Of a stretch of DNA of 43,391 nt, positions 1-9,787 are shown one piece after another (the first letter of the stretch is position 1; every line of letters starts with the position of its first letter). The stretch comes from Flavipsychrobacter stenotrophus (GTDB lineage: Bacteria; Bacteroidota; Bacteroidia; Chitinophagales; Chitinophagaceae), in NCBI GenBank assembly GCA_945902755.1, contig CAMDNC010000008.1:1-43391 (forward strand), written 5' to 3'. Under the pieces are notes generated by a model. That model saw nothing but the letters and a program-made list of their open reading frames with translations, made no database searches and was not told where the DNA came from. Both the position numbers and the translations under genes were made by a program.

Positions 1-2690
1 GACGCTGTTGATAGTGTTGTTCCAAGAGCATTCGGAATTGTACTAAAAGTAGCACCCACAGGCCACCAACGGTTGGCTCCTGTTCCTGAGGTAAATCCAT
101 TACTCCAGCTTGCTATATCAGAAAAGTTCTCAGTATATGACAATCCTGACTGGCATGCCATAATTACAGCTACAGGTCCAGTGACAGTTACAGTTGCAAT
201 AGCAGAATCTACTCCACAGATACTAGTAACAGTATAAGTAATATTGGACGTACCTCCGGTTATACCAGTTACCGTACCAGATGCATCTACTGTTGCTATA
301 CTTGTGTTTGAACTGCTCCATACACCTCCTGGATCACCACCCGATATAGACAAGGAAGTTGTAGATCCGAAACCCAAAGTTAATGTACCAGATACACTAC
401 CTGCTTCAGGTAATGGAGTAATGGTAATGACTGCATCTCCGCTCATGGGTGAGATACAAGAAGTTGTAGCATTTGTGGCAAGTACTGTATAAGTTGCAGC
501 AGTCGTAAAACTACCAAAGCTAATAGCACCTCCGGTACCCGCTACAGGACTACCTGCTGGAGTACCACCATTGTACAATTGGTAATCGACACCAACCTGT
601 GAGTTAGCTAAACCCAAAGCTACCCCAGAACCTCCAGCACAATAGCTGCCAGTTCCGGTCACTGAAAATGCGGAAGGTAATGGATTAATAGATACAACCG
701 CGCTGCCTGTCATGTCGGTAGAACAACCAAATTCATTTGTCGCTACAGCTGTGTAAGTAGCAGCCGCAGTGAAAACACCAAAGCTAATGGCAGAACCAGT
801 TCCAGCTACCGGACTACCTATCAGCGTACTTCCATCATACAACTGATAGTTAACTCCAATCTGTGAGTTACTCAAACCAACAGAAACTCCAGACCCTCCA
901 ATACAATAACCACCACCGCCAGTTAGAGAAAAAGCAGTAGGTACTGAATATGTAGTAACTGTGACTGAACCAGTAAGAGGGCCATGAAAAGCTCCAGACA
1001 CGATAGAGTCTAGTGTGTAGGTTGTGGTAACCGAAGGTGAAACTGTAAGTGTAAATGTACTTACACCGCTCACCCCATCTAATGTGACGCTGAGGGGAGT
1101 AATACCATCTGTACTATAATAAACGGTTGCCCCAGCAGTACCAGTGAAAATGATATTGGTACTTGCATTTGGACAAACAGAGGTAGAACCACTGAAACTG
1201 GCTAATGGAGTAGGACTTATAGTAACTGTAGCAGCTTGACCAGAAATGGTTTGACTACAACCAAATGCTGATGTAGCACTTGTAATAGAATAAGTAGTTG
1301 TAGCACTTGGCGACACACTTACAGTACTGGTGCCCACAGAACCTATGGTAGTAGTTAAAGTGGTGGCACCGTTCCAGTAATAAATAACATCACCATTCAG
1401 ACCAGTAAATGTTAATATAGTGCTACCACCTGAAGCAATAGTTGTATCAGGAGAAATAGTTGGAACAGGTAGAGGGTTAACAGTTACGGTAATGGTACTT
1501 GTACTTGAACAACTGAAAATATTCGTACCTGAAACAGTGTATGTAGTAGTTGATGCAGGTGTAGCTGTGACTGAAGCGCCAGTAGTAGACGACAAACCGG
1601 TAGCAGGAGACCAAGAATAGGAAACTGCTCCAGATGCAGTGACAGCAACGCCAGCACCTGATTCGCAAAATGATGCAGAAGATGGACTAAATGCTATTAC
1701 CGGTGAAGGATTAATGGTTAGTATTGCACTACCTGTCATTGGTGCCGAACAAGCGCCTATTGTAGCAAGCACAGTATATGTTGAGGCAATTGAATGAAAA
1801 CCAAATGATATAGGATTGCCAGTAGAACCTGCAACAGGAGAACCAACCGCAAATGCACCATTATACAACTGGTAGTTTACTCCTGATTGTGAGTTTGACA
1901 AACCAATCTCTGGGCTACTACTTCCAGAACAATACGTACCAGTACCTGTAACACTATATGCGGTTGGGGTACTACATGCTGTGATACTAAAATTATCTAT
2001 ACCTAAAGCCTGACCATTTGTACTTCCTCCAACCCCAGTTAATGACCACCTAAGATAATAACTAGAACCGTTGGGCAAGGAAATACCAGTTATTGTAACT
2101 GTCTTACTGATTGTAGTTGAAGGATCAATTACATTATTTGTCGCATCAGCAGGATAATGTTCTGCACCTTCAGGCCATATAGACCCATAAGTGGAGCCAT
2201 CTGTACCTGACTCAAAAACCATGTCAAAATCACGTTGACCTTCGCGGTATTTTTCGTAATCATACGTTACAGTAAAACCCGAAATTGTACTACCTGTGTT
2301 GTTTGTTACTTGTAAGTGGATATACTTAGGGCTTGTGTAAGTACCACTATTTAGTATTCCTAAACATCTATCTGTAGATGAGGAAGTAATACCGGCTGCA
2401 AAATTATAAGCCCCTCCAGCGGATGAACTATTTAATGCACCAGTACTGGTTGTACCTCCAGATCTTGTAACAGATGTCGACGCACTGCCGTAAGTGTCCG
2501 AACCTATTCTCCAGCCTGTAGGACAGGCTGCAGAAGAAGAGGTACCCATTCCATTAAAATTTTGGGTAAAAGTTGAAGTACTTGTAATACTTAACTGGGC
2601 ATGTAAAAGACCCGTATACAACTGAAAAACAGCAAACACAAAAGCACAGACAGCAATTCTCACATTCTTCTTTTGTAAAAATAACGACAT
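1..2690 (-). CDS. Large secreted repeat protein with Ig-like/Big_2-type repeats (N-terminal part; C-terminus beyond window)
   Basis: Manual minus-strand translation from ATG at 2690 stays open to the window edge: MSLFLQKKNVRIAVCAFVFAVFQLYTGLLHAQLSITSTSTFTQNFNGMG..., with a signal-peptide-like start and three copies of a [YF]SVTGTGxYCxGxSG..GLSNSQxGVNYQLYNG..VGSPVAGTGxAISFG repeat. Absent from the ORF track because it has no stop in the window. Confidence 0.88.
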   Translation of the reverse strand, partial: MSLFLQKKNVRIAVCAFVFAVFQLYTGLLHAQLSITSTSTFTQNFNGMGTSSSAACPTGWRIGSDTYGSASTSVTRSGGTTSTGALNSSSAGGAYNFAAGITSSSTDRCLGILNSGTYTSPKYIHLQVTNNTGSTISGFTVTYDYEKYREGQRDFDMVFESGTDGSTYGSIWPEGAEHYPADATNNVIDPSTTISKTVTITGISLPNGSSYYLRWSLTGVGGSTNGQALGIDNFSITACSTPTAYSVTGTGTYCSGSSSPEIGLSNSQSGVNYQLYNGAFAVGSPVAGSTGNPISFGFHSIASTYTVLATIGACSAPMTGSAILTINPSPVIAFSPSSASFCESGAGVAVTASGAVSYSWSPATGLSSTTGASVTATPASTTTYTVSGTNIFSCSSTSTITVTVNPLPVPTISPDTTIASGGSTILTFTGLNGDVIYYWNGATTLTTTIGSVGTSTVSVSPSATTTYSITSATSAFGCSQTISGQAATVTISPTPLASFSGSTSVCPNASTNIIFTGTAGATVYYSTDGITPLSVTLDGVSGVSTFTLTVSPSVTTTYTLDSIVSGAFHGPLTGSVTVTTYSVPTAFSLTGGGGYCIGGSGVSVGLSNSQIGVNYQLYDGSTLIGSPVAGTGSAISFGVFTAAATYTAVATNEFGCSTDMTGSAVVSINPLPSAFSVTGTGSYCAGGSGVALGLANSQVGVDYQLYNGGTPAGSPVAGTGGAISFGSFTTAATYTVLATNATTSCISPMSGDAVITITPLPEAGSVSGTLTLGFGSTTSLSISGGDPGGVWSSSNTSIATVDASGTVTGITGGTSNITYTVTSICGVDSAIATVTVTGPVAVIMACQSGLSYTENFSDIASWSNGFTSGTGANRWWPVGATFSTIPNALGTTLSTA
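437..1975 (-). repeat. Three imperfect ~165-250 bp protein-coding repeats in the adhesin-like gene (about 437-690, 690-940, 1720-1975)
   Basis: Recurrent DNA blocks such as 'ccaaagctaat...ggactacc...caactggtagttaactcc..tgtgagtt' around 527-690, 779-940 and 1801-1970. Confidence 0.75.
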
Positions 2691-3424
2691 AATTAGAACT
2701 ATTAGCTTACAAAAATCTATAAAGAGTATTACTAGGAGCCTATTCTCGTATTACCATTGTGTAAAAAATGCATTAACAACTAACAAGATATGGTTGGTAT
2801 ATTTATTTACATTGTATTTTTTATGAATTTTTCATACCTTCATACTATTCAAATTTGGTGTCACCCCAATTGAAGTCTCTTAACGATTTGTTACTGCAAT
2901 AAAAATACAAAACATTACACTATATTTACATACATAATGCTTACTAAATATAGTTAATGTGAACATTTATAAAAAGAGGGGAAGTCTATCTCCTTTTGAT
3001 AGCGCGATTTTCAAGTAGTACAGTTTCGGCAGCACCTAATTATAGGTAGGTCTTTTAGAAATACGTACAATAACAGCGTCATTATTGGGTTGCACTAAAG
3101 TATAGAATCCAACTTATCCTTTTCAGTATTTGACGTAGCATTTTCGAATGTTGTTGTTGGTTAAATAAATCAAACACACTTAAAAAAAATACTATCTGTA
3201 TCCGAAGTAGGATTTAATAAAATCTCGTCAGACCCATACCCTAAACAAATTAAAAAATACCACAATCTGTTTGTTAGGATAGTTTGAAATAATTAAATTA
3301 TATGTAATTATATTTTATTTTAAAAATTGGTATAGCAAAGAGATAATTCTTCTATTGTAATGAAAATGATTGGCCTTTATACAATGTGAAATAAAAAATG
3401 ATCTAAGCATCAAATTTCAAGTGG

Positions 3425-3496
3425 TGGCCTCGCCAGGAATCGAACCTGGATCTGGAGCTTCGGAAACTCTTATACTATCCATTGTACTACGAGGCC
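3425..3496 (-). tRNA. tRNA-Arg (anticodon CCG)
   Basis: Minus strand GGCCTCG TA GTAC..GTAT A AGAGT TTCCGAA GCTCC AGATC CAGG TTCGATT CCTGG CGAGGCC A: 7-bp acceptor stem, TTCGATT T-loop, 7-nt anticodon loop TTCCGAA, i.e. CCG. Confidence 0.92.
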
Positions 3497-3565
3497 TATT
3501 ACTGGTAGGCAAAAGTAATACTTTCGGGCTAATATAGTTGCGAGCGATTGTCTTGTTAGCTTAGA

Positions 3566-4186
3566 TTATGCAAAGTCTTCTACTATCAGCTTTTCTTGGC
3601 ACATGTAGTACTCGCGTGGGTCGTTAGAAGCTATAAATACCAGCCTACCTGATGCATACATATCCATCCAATCTTTGTATTGTTGCACACCCTTTTCGTC
3701 AAGATTGGTACATGGCTCGTCTAGCATTAGTACGGGTGTATTGGCAAAAATTGCTTGTGCTAGCTTCACCCGTTGCTTCATGCCAGATGAGTAATCATAT
3801 ATAGGTTTGTTGGCTGCGGCTTCCAATCCCATTAACCTTATCATTTGGATAGTTGTTAGTGATTCCTGTGGCTGCTTGAATGAAAAATGAAAATCTAAAA
3901 ACTCTTGTAGCGTGAACTCTTCGACCAGTTCCATACCCGGTGCACAAAAACTGACATGTCTGAAAAAATCTGAAGCTGTGATTGCATTACCGCTATCCCC
4001 TTCGTAAACTACTTTACCAGACGAAGCAGATTGCATACCAGCTATAATGCGGAGCAACGTGGACTTACCACTACCATTAGCACCCAATAGAGCATAAGCA
4101 CCCGGTGACTGAAAAGTATAACTGACTTCCTTGAAAATCCGGTTGCGCTGAAATCGCTTACTTATTTGCTCCAAAGTAATTTTCAT
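3566..4186 (-). CDS. ABC transporter ATP-binding protein
   Basis: Walker A GANGSGKST, signature YSSGMKQRVKLAQA, Walker B VLMLDEP. Confidence 0.92.
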   Translation of the reverse strand: MKITLEQISKRFQRNRIFKEVSYTFQSPGAYALLGANGSGKSTLLRIIAGMQSASSGKVVYEGDSGNAITASDFFRHVSFCAPGMELVEEFTLQEFLDFHFSFKQPQESLTTIQMIRLMGLEAAANKPIYDYSSGMKQRVKLAQAIFANTPVLMLDEPCTNLDEKGVQQYKDWMDMYASGRLVFIASNDPREYYMCQEKLIVEDFA

Positions 4187-4324
4187 TCCCCCAAAAGTAA
4201 AGGAAGCTCACGAAAAGAAGCGCTAAATAAGAGGTAGTATTTTTACAGGCGGTCAATTAGTTTTGTAAAATTTGCCCGCTCGTGAATCTTGCAGTATATT
4301 CACCTTCGGTCTACCTGCCAAAAT

Positions 4325-4801
4325 ATGCCTGTTAATTTTTCTTCTTTTCTACATTACACACGCACAGAGCGTATCGGCTTAGTAGTGCTTTCGGTGGTGT
4401 TGGTAGGCCTAATAGCTGTGAAAGCTACCATGGGAATATGGGCAAAGCCTAACACAAATCCTGAAAAGGAAAAACAACTGATAGAAAAATGGACAACTTA
4501 CCAGCAAAGTAAGCCAACTACAATAGCAGCTCAAACAGAACGATCACCTTACGAGAAGGAGAACAGCAGTTATTCTACTCCCCTGCCACATCAACTGAAC
4601 ATCAACACCGCCGACACAGCTACGCTAATGCGAATAAGAGGTGTGGGAAAGGTAACCGCTGAGAGAATAATATACAGACGCAACCGCAAGGGTGTATTTA
4701 CCGATATAGCCCAACTGCATGAGGTGGGTAACTTTAGTGAAGAGCACCTGAAGATGCTTTCTACCCATATAGTATTTACCGACTCATTAGCTACGCACTA
4801 A
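4325..4801 (+). CDS. ComEA-like helix-hairpin-helix protein
   Basis: N-terminal TM segment, then LNINTADTATLMRIRGVGKVTAERIIYRRNRKGVF. ATG at 4325 preferred over the TTG at 4289 in the ORF track. Confidence 0.82.
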   Translation: MPVNFSSFLHYTRTERIGLVVLSVVLVGLIAVKATMGIWAKPNTNPEKEKQLIEKWTTYQQSKPTTIAAQTERSPYEKENSSYSTPLPHQLNINTADTATLMRIRGVGKVTAERIIYRRNRKGVFTDIAQLHEVGNFSEEHLKMLSTHIVFTDSLATH

Positions 4802-4803
4802 GC

Positions 4804-6204
4804 CTAACCGTTGAGCAAATCAATAGCATCGGCAATGGTCATTTTTTTCTGCTCACCAGTGATGAAGTTTTTAATACTCACACTATTAGTCTGCCTTTCT
4901 TCATCGCCAGGTAGCAGCACATAGGCCACTTCGCGCTTGTTGGCATACTTCATTTGTTTGTCAAACTTCGCTGCATCGGGATAAATCTCAGCAGCTACAC
5001 CTGCAGCACGGCATTGCTTAAGCACGTCGAGTGCGTATAGTTCGTTTTCACCTCCAAAATTGAGAATGATTACTTTGGCACTAACTGATACCTGCTGAGG
5101 AAACAATCGTAACTCGTCCATGATATCGTAAATACGATCAACCCCAAATGATATCCCAACACCAGACAATCCTTTTAGCCCAAATAGCCCCGTCAGATCG
5201 TCGTACCTACCACCGCCGCCTATACTGCCCATCTTTACCTGCGGATTTGTACAAACTACTTCCACGATAACACCAGTGTAGTAATTAAGCCCTCGAGCCA
5301 AACTAATGTCTACATCTACTGATATAGTATTTCCAGCTCCATCCCACAAGGACGCATAATACTCCAGCGAATTGCGTATCTCTTCTACACCTGCCTTGCC
5401 AGAGGGGCTATCTGCCATCAGGGCATAGTAGGCGGCTAATTTTTCATCGTTGGTGCCAGTGATATCTATGGCCTGCTGCAACAATGAAGTGCCAGCTTCA
5501 TCTATACCTCTATTTTGCAATTCTGTAGCCACTCCGCTCCACCCAATCTTATCCAGCTTGTCCATTGCAATGGTTATATCCATCATTTTCTCTGGATATC
5601 CACATATCTCAGACAGCCCCTGCAAGAGTTTCCTGCTGTTTATTTTTATAGCAACTGGCAAACCTAAGTGTGTAAAAGCCTGACTGTAAATACATAACAA
5701 TTCAGCCTCGTTGATAAGCGATGTACTGCCCACTACATCTGCATCGCACTGCCAAAACTCTCTATACCTACCTTTTTGAGGCCGGTCGGCACGCCATACG
5801 GGCTGCATTTGATATCTGCGAAACGGAAAAGCTAATTCGTTTTGGTGCATGACCACATAGCGGGCAAATGGAATAGTGAGGTCATACCTCAATGCCCGCT
5901 CAGTAACTAATGGCGATGAGTAAGCCTTGCTCAATACTTTTTCCCATTCAGCACTCAATTTAGCTTTATCTGCTTCTTTTTTTATTTCATGTAATCCGTT
6001 GTTCAGTATCTTAAAAATCAACCGGTCACCTTCCTCGCCGTATTTACCAGTAAGAGTGGTTAGATTTTCCATAGCAGGAGTCTCTAACGGTTGAAAACCG
6101 TATAACTCGAATATTCCCTTCAGAGTATCCAATATATATCGACGTTTTCTCACCACTTCGGGTGAATAATCTCTTGTTCCTTGTGGTATAGCTGGTTTTG
6201 ACAT
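4804..6204 (-). CDS. hisS: Histidyl-tRNA synthetase
   Basis: Class II aaRS: QGTRDYSPEVVRKRRYI, YDLTIPFARYV, RRYQMQPVWRADRPQKGRYREFWQCDADVVG, ARGLNYYTG, GGGGRYDDL. Confidence 0.96.
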   Translation of the reverse strand: MSKPAIPQGTRDYSPEVVRKRRYILDTLKGIFELYGFQPLETPAMENLTTLTGKYGEEGDRLIFKILNNGLHEIKKEADKAKLSAEWEKVLSKAYSSPLVTERALRYDLTIPFARYVVMHQNELAFPFRRYQMQPVWRADRPQKGRYREFWQCDADVVGSTSLINEAELLCIYSQAFTHLGLPVAIKINSRKLLQGLSEICGYPEKMMDITIAMDKLDKIGWSGVATELQNRGIDEAGTSLLQQAIDITGTNDEKLAAYYALMADSPSGKAGVEEIRNSLEYYASLWDGAGNTISVDVDISLARGLNYYTGVIVEVVCTNPQVKMGSIGGGGRYDDLTGLFGLKGLSGVGISFGVDRIYDIMDELRLFPQQVSVSAKVIILNFGGENELYALDVLKQCRAAGVAAEIYPDAAKFDKQMKYANKREVAYVLLPGDEERQTNSVSIKNFITGEQKKMTIADAIDLLNG

Positions 6205-6234
6205 TGGTTCTTGTGCTGTAATTTACTTGTTACA

Positions 6235-6711
6235 CTACTTATTGTTGTTTCCTTTTTTTCCGTACTTATCTATTATTACTTCGCAGGTATTGTTGATGAG
6301 TTTGTATACTTCTAGGTAACCGTCTTCCTTGCCGTACCAGGGGTCTGGCACTGATGCATTACTACCTGGCATAGCCTCATTAAGAAAGTATATCACTTTA
6401 CTCATTATAGCTGCTCCTCCGCCTATGAGTTGTATGTTATCATACACATCTGCTGCCATAGCATAAATGACATCGTATTGCTGAAAATCTGCCTTGGCAA
6501 ATCTTCTAGCACGTTGATTACTTATATCTATACCGTGAGCTCTGCATACCTTTTGAGAGTAAGGATGTGGTGGCTCGCCGATATGGTATGATTCGGTGCC
6601 CGCAGAATCTACTACCCATTTCAATCCATTTTTCTCAGCCTTTTGCCGTAGCACACCCTCCGCTATTGGCGAACGGCAGATATTTCCCAAACAAACCATC
6701 AATACCCGCAT
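6235..6711 (-). CDS. Low molecular weight protein-tyrosine phosphatase
   Basis: MVCLGNICRSPIAEGV active-site loop and VPDPWYGKEDGY. Confidence 0.94.
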   Translation of the reverse strand: MRVLMVCLGNICRSPIAEGVLRQKAEKNGLKWVVDSAGTESYHIGEPPHPYSQKVCRAHGIDISNQRARRFAKADFQQYDVIYAMAADVYDNIQLIGGGAAIMSKVIYFLNEAMPGSNASVPDPWYGKEDGYLEVYKLINNTCEVIIDKYGKKGNNNK

Positions 6712-6752
6712 GTAGCAAAACTACTACCGTTTGTCGGATTTGGAAACGATAA

Positions 6753-7238
6753 TTACAACCACTTTTCATAGAGCATACGGGTTGCTACATAACCCTGCTG
6801 CTCTAGCAATGCACGCATACCTTCATTTGCTACTAATGTATGCCTGCTTATACGTCCTACTCCTCTTTTAGTGTATTCTTCCTCCAGCCTTGCGTTGAGT
6901 AGTTTGTAAATCCCCAGTCTTCTACATTCGGGAAGTACATATCCGTCTGTAACATACAACTCCCTACCTACGTATTCCTCTATGCGGCTATCATCGGGCT
7001 CTTCGGAATAGCCAAAAATGAAACCTGCTGGCCGCCCCTTCACATAAGCCAACAGGCATATACCTTCACAGTCCTCCTGTAAATTTATTATGTGACGCAT
7101 ATAGGCTATTTTGATAGAATCCCACAATGCTGTTTTGCTGTGCAGTCTCTTTTCGTTGGTATGTAGGCCGTGCATCATTTCGCAAATGGTATCGTAATGC
7201 TCGTCTACCTTTATCAATCTTACATCAATATCGTCCAT
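6753..7238 (-). CDS. GNAT family N-acetyltransferase
   Basis: ELYVTDGYVLPECRRLGIYKLLNARLEE...MRALLEQQGY acetyl-CoA binding pattern. Confidence 0.82.
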   Translation of the reverse strand: MDDIDVRLIKVDEHYDTICEMMHGLHTNEKRLHSKTALWDSIKIAYMRHIINLQEDCEGICLLAYVKGRPAGFIFGYSEEPDDSRIEEYVGRELYVTDGYVLPECRRLGIYKLLNARLEEEYTKRGVGRISRHTLVANEGMRALLEQQGYVATRMLYEKWL

Positions 7239-7274
7239 TTATAGAAATAAATTGTTATATTAAAGAACCAACAA

Positions 7275-7457
7275 CTAATTGTAGTATTTAATGTAATACA
7301 GACCTGTACCTTTGATACCAAAACTCCAGAACTTCTTACCTGCAGCAGTAACCCCTACCCTGAAACCCATAAAAGCTATACTATGCCCAACACCATTTTT
7401 GGTGACGGTGCTGGTAATTGGTCCATTTCTGAATGTTTTGCGATATCTCCAACCCAT
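7275..7457 (-). CDS. Small DUF4236-like protein
   Basis: MGWRYRKTFRNGPITSTVTKNGVGHSIAFMGFRVGVTAAGKKFWSFGIKGTGLYY resembles the MGFRFRKxxxxGPxxxxNxSKxGxxxSxG...GTGL pattern of DUF4236. Confidence 0.65.
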   Translation of the reverse strand: MGWRYRKTFRNGPITSTVTKNGVGHSIAFMGFRVGVTAAGKKFWSFGIKGTGLYYIKYYN

Positions 7458-7493
7458 TTTTCGTCGGTAATAGTTTGTTTTCTAGTTAGTTAA

Positions 7494-9728
7494 TCAGTTT
7501 GTAGATGATGGCCAATCGATTGGATTTTTACCGTAGTCTTTGTTGGGTTGGCTACCCATTTCTATTTCCAGCACCCCACCTGCCAGCAGAGTCTCATGGT
7601 CGATATACACCTTGGTATATGTTGTACCATTGAGCATTACACTCTGAATGTAAGGATTGTTTTTGCCAGCGTTCTTTGTTTTTATCAGCATAGTGTTACC
7701 GGAAGGCAATCTCATGGTAACCTCTTCAAACATTGGACTTCCAAACACATACTCGCCCTTGCCAGGATTGGCAGGATAAAAACCCGTCATGCTCCACACT
7801 GCCCAAGCGCTCATCTGTCCGCAATCTTCATTTCCCGAATAACCTTCTGGCTGGTCGTGATACATAGAGTCCATAATCATACGCACCCACCGCTGGGTTT
7901 TCCACGACTCACCAATGTAACTGTATATATAAGCTATATGGTGACTAGGCTCGTTGCCATGAGCATATTGACCTATTAGACCACTTACATCTGGTGGTGC
8001 ACTTTCACCCTTTACACCTGAAGGTGCACTAAAAAGCGCATCAAGTTTGCGTGAAAACGCATCGTAGCTCCCAAATCCTTTTGCCAATCCTCTAATATCG
8101 TGTGGAACAAAAAAAGTATACTGCCAAGCATTGCCTTCTTCATAAAATGACTTGCTTCCATCGGTAGATGTATAATATGGGTCGAAAGGTTGGGTCCAAG
8201 TACCATCGCTATTTTTAGCTCTAATGAATCCTGTTTCCTTGTCAAACAACAATTTATACGCAGCTGCTCGTTTCATAAACAGTTCATAATCTTCAATTCT
8301 ACCTAGCTTATATGCCACCTGCGCAATACACCAATCGTCAAATGCATACTCCAATGTTTTAGTAACGGTGTGCCATGCTTTATCTTGCGGCACATATCCA
8401 TAGGTGCGATAATCTTTGGTTCCTCTTACATCCTGAAAAGCACTTCTTTTCATTGCCTCCAATACTCGCTCAGGGTCAATGCCTGAAGTATTTTTAAGCA
8501 CAGCATCAGCCAGTACTGGCACTGCATGGTAGCCACTCATGCAGTTGGTTTCGTAAGTACTAAGGTCCCACACAGGAAGTAGCCCTGTTTCGTCGCAAAA
8601 TGCCAGCATACTGTTAAGTATATCTTTATTGCGCTCGGGCTGAGTTAGTGTAAACAAAGGATGTAACCCTCTGAAGGTATCCCACAAGGAGAAAACTGTA
8701 TATCGTTGCCCATCGCCCATGTTCATAGTGTTGCCTTCGGCGTTTTTGTATTCCCCATCTTTGTCCGAGTATAAAACAGGAGCAATACAAGTATGATATA
8801 AAGCAGTGTAAAAAATCCTCTTTAGCTTTTCATCGCTAGTTTTTACAGTAATCTTTTGCATCTCTGTTTCCCACTTATTCTCCGCCTGTCTTTTCACCTC
8901 GTCAAAGTCCCAATTAGGTATTTCATCAAGTGCCAAAAGAGCTTTGTCTGTGCTAACATTTGATAGTCCTACCTTGATTAATAGCGGGATACCTTTTAGG
9001 TCACCAAACTCTAATTCGGCGTTGTACCGGTTATTGGTTGCCGCAAGTATTACTTCCTTCTTGGTATTATTGTCGTATATAGTCATTTTTTTTATAGATA
9101 CAGATAGCTTTGCCGCGAAGTATACCCTTTGCGTTTTAGCCCAACCTGAAGAATATCTATAACCCACGATAGTTGTGTCATTTACCAACCTAACGTATGT
9201 ATTAATAGCACTATCGTAGTTGATCATGTAAGTGAGCTGAAACTTTACATGAGCATTGCTTCCTTTTGGGAACGTGTATTTGTGCAATCCGCAATGTTCA
9301 GTGGCGGTAAGTGCTACCACTACCCCACTATTTAGCTTCACTTCATAGAATCCAGCCTTGGCCTGTTCGTTTGTATGGCTAAACCCAACCTTAAAGTACT
9401 TAGACAACTCGTCAATATGCGATGTGTGTGGCATAACCGAAATATCTGTCCAGTCTCCGCAACCAGTCCCGCTAAGATGCATATGGCTAAAACCAGCAAT
9501 TGTAGTATCGGCATAATTATACCCACTACACCAGTCCCATCCCTCCGAGCCATTATCTGGGCTTAGTTGCACCATTCCGAAAGGGACACTAACACCCGGG
9601 AAAGTGTGACCATGACCACCAGTTCCAATTATCGGATCTATGTATTTTGTTAGGTTTTGTCCATTTACTTCAAAAATAAACAATAACGATGCTGCTACAC
9701 ACAACATATTCTTTATTACTACCTGCAT
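7494..9728 (-). CDS. GH92 family alpha-mannosidase-like glycoside hydrolase, secreted
   Basis: Signal peptide, then YIDPIIGTGGHGHTFPGVSVPFGMVQLSPDN, HMHLSGTGCGDW, GNEPSHHIAYIY, YSGNEDCGQMSAWAVWSMTGFYPANPG. Confidence 0.95.
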   Translation of the reverse strand: MQVVIKNMLCVAASLLFIFEVNGQNLTKYIDPIIGTGGHGHTFPGVSVPFGMVQLSPDNGSEGWDWCSGYNYADTTIAGFSHMHLSGTGCGDWTDISVMPHTSHIDELSKYFKVGFSHTNEQAKAGFYEVKLNSGVVVALTATEHCGLHKYTFPKGSNAHVKFQLTYMINYDSAINTYVRLVNDTTIVGYRYSSGWAKTQRVYFAAKLSVSIKKMTIYDNNTKKEVILAATNNRYNAELEFGDLKGIPLLIKVGLSNVSTDKALLALDEIPNWDFDEVKRQAENKWETEMQKITVKTSDEKLKRIFYTALYHTCIAPVLYSDKDGEYKNAEGNTMNMGDGQRYTVFSLWDTFRGLHPLFTLTQPERNKDILNSMLAFCDETGLLPVWDLSTYETNCMSGYHAVPVLADAVLKNTSGIDPERVLEAMKRSAFQDVRGTKDYRTYGYVPQDKAWHTVTKTLEYAFDDWCIAQVAYKLGRIEDYELFMKRAAAYKLLFDKETGFIRAKNSDGTWTQPFDPYYTSTDGSKSFYEEGNAWQYTFFVPHDIRGLAKGFGSYDAFSRKLDALFSAPSGVKGESAPPDVSGLIGQYAHGNEPSHHIAYIYSYIGESWKTQRWVRMIMDSMYHDQPEGYSGNEDCGQMSAWAVWSMTGFYPANPGKGEYVFGSPMFEEVTMRLPSGNTMLIKTKNAGKNNPYIQSVMLNGTTYTKVYIDHETLLAGGVLEIEMGSQPNKDYGKNPIDWPSSTN

Positions 9729-9787
9729 AGCACGAAGATAATATTAAGAAGTGAGTTTACTGCCTAGTATTAACACTGTATATTTTT

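Noticed and set aside
244-1668. ORFs at 244..492 (+), 1420..1620 (+) and 1477..1668 (-)
   Set aside because: They lie in alternative frames of the long minus-strand repeat-protein gene; low-complexity V/P/T-rich or C/Y-rich translations are frame artefacts.
1-2690. CRISPR-like interpretation of the recurring DNA blocks
   Set aside because: Repeats are long (~165-250 bp), imperfect, in frame and encode homologous protein modules; no short identical repeats with unique spacers.
3566-4186. A complete ABC transport or defence module around the lone ATPase
   Set aside because: No permease or partner gene is visible nearby; neighbours are tRNA-Arg, a ComEA-like gene and hisS.
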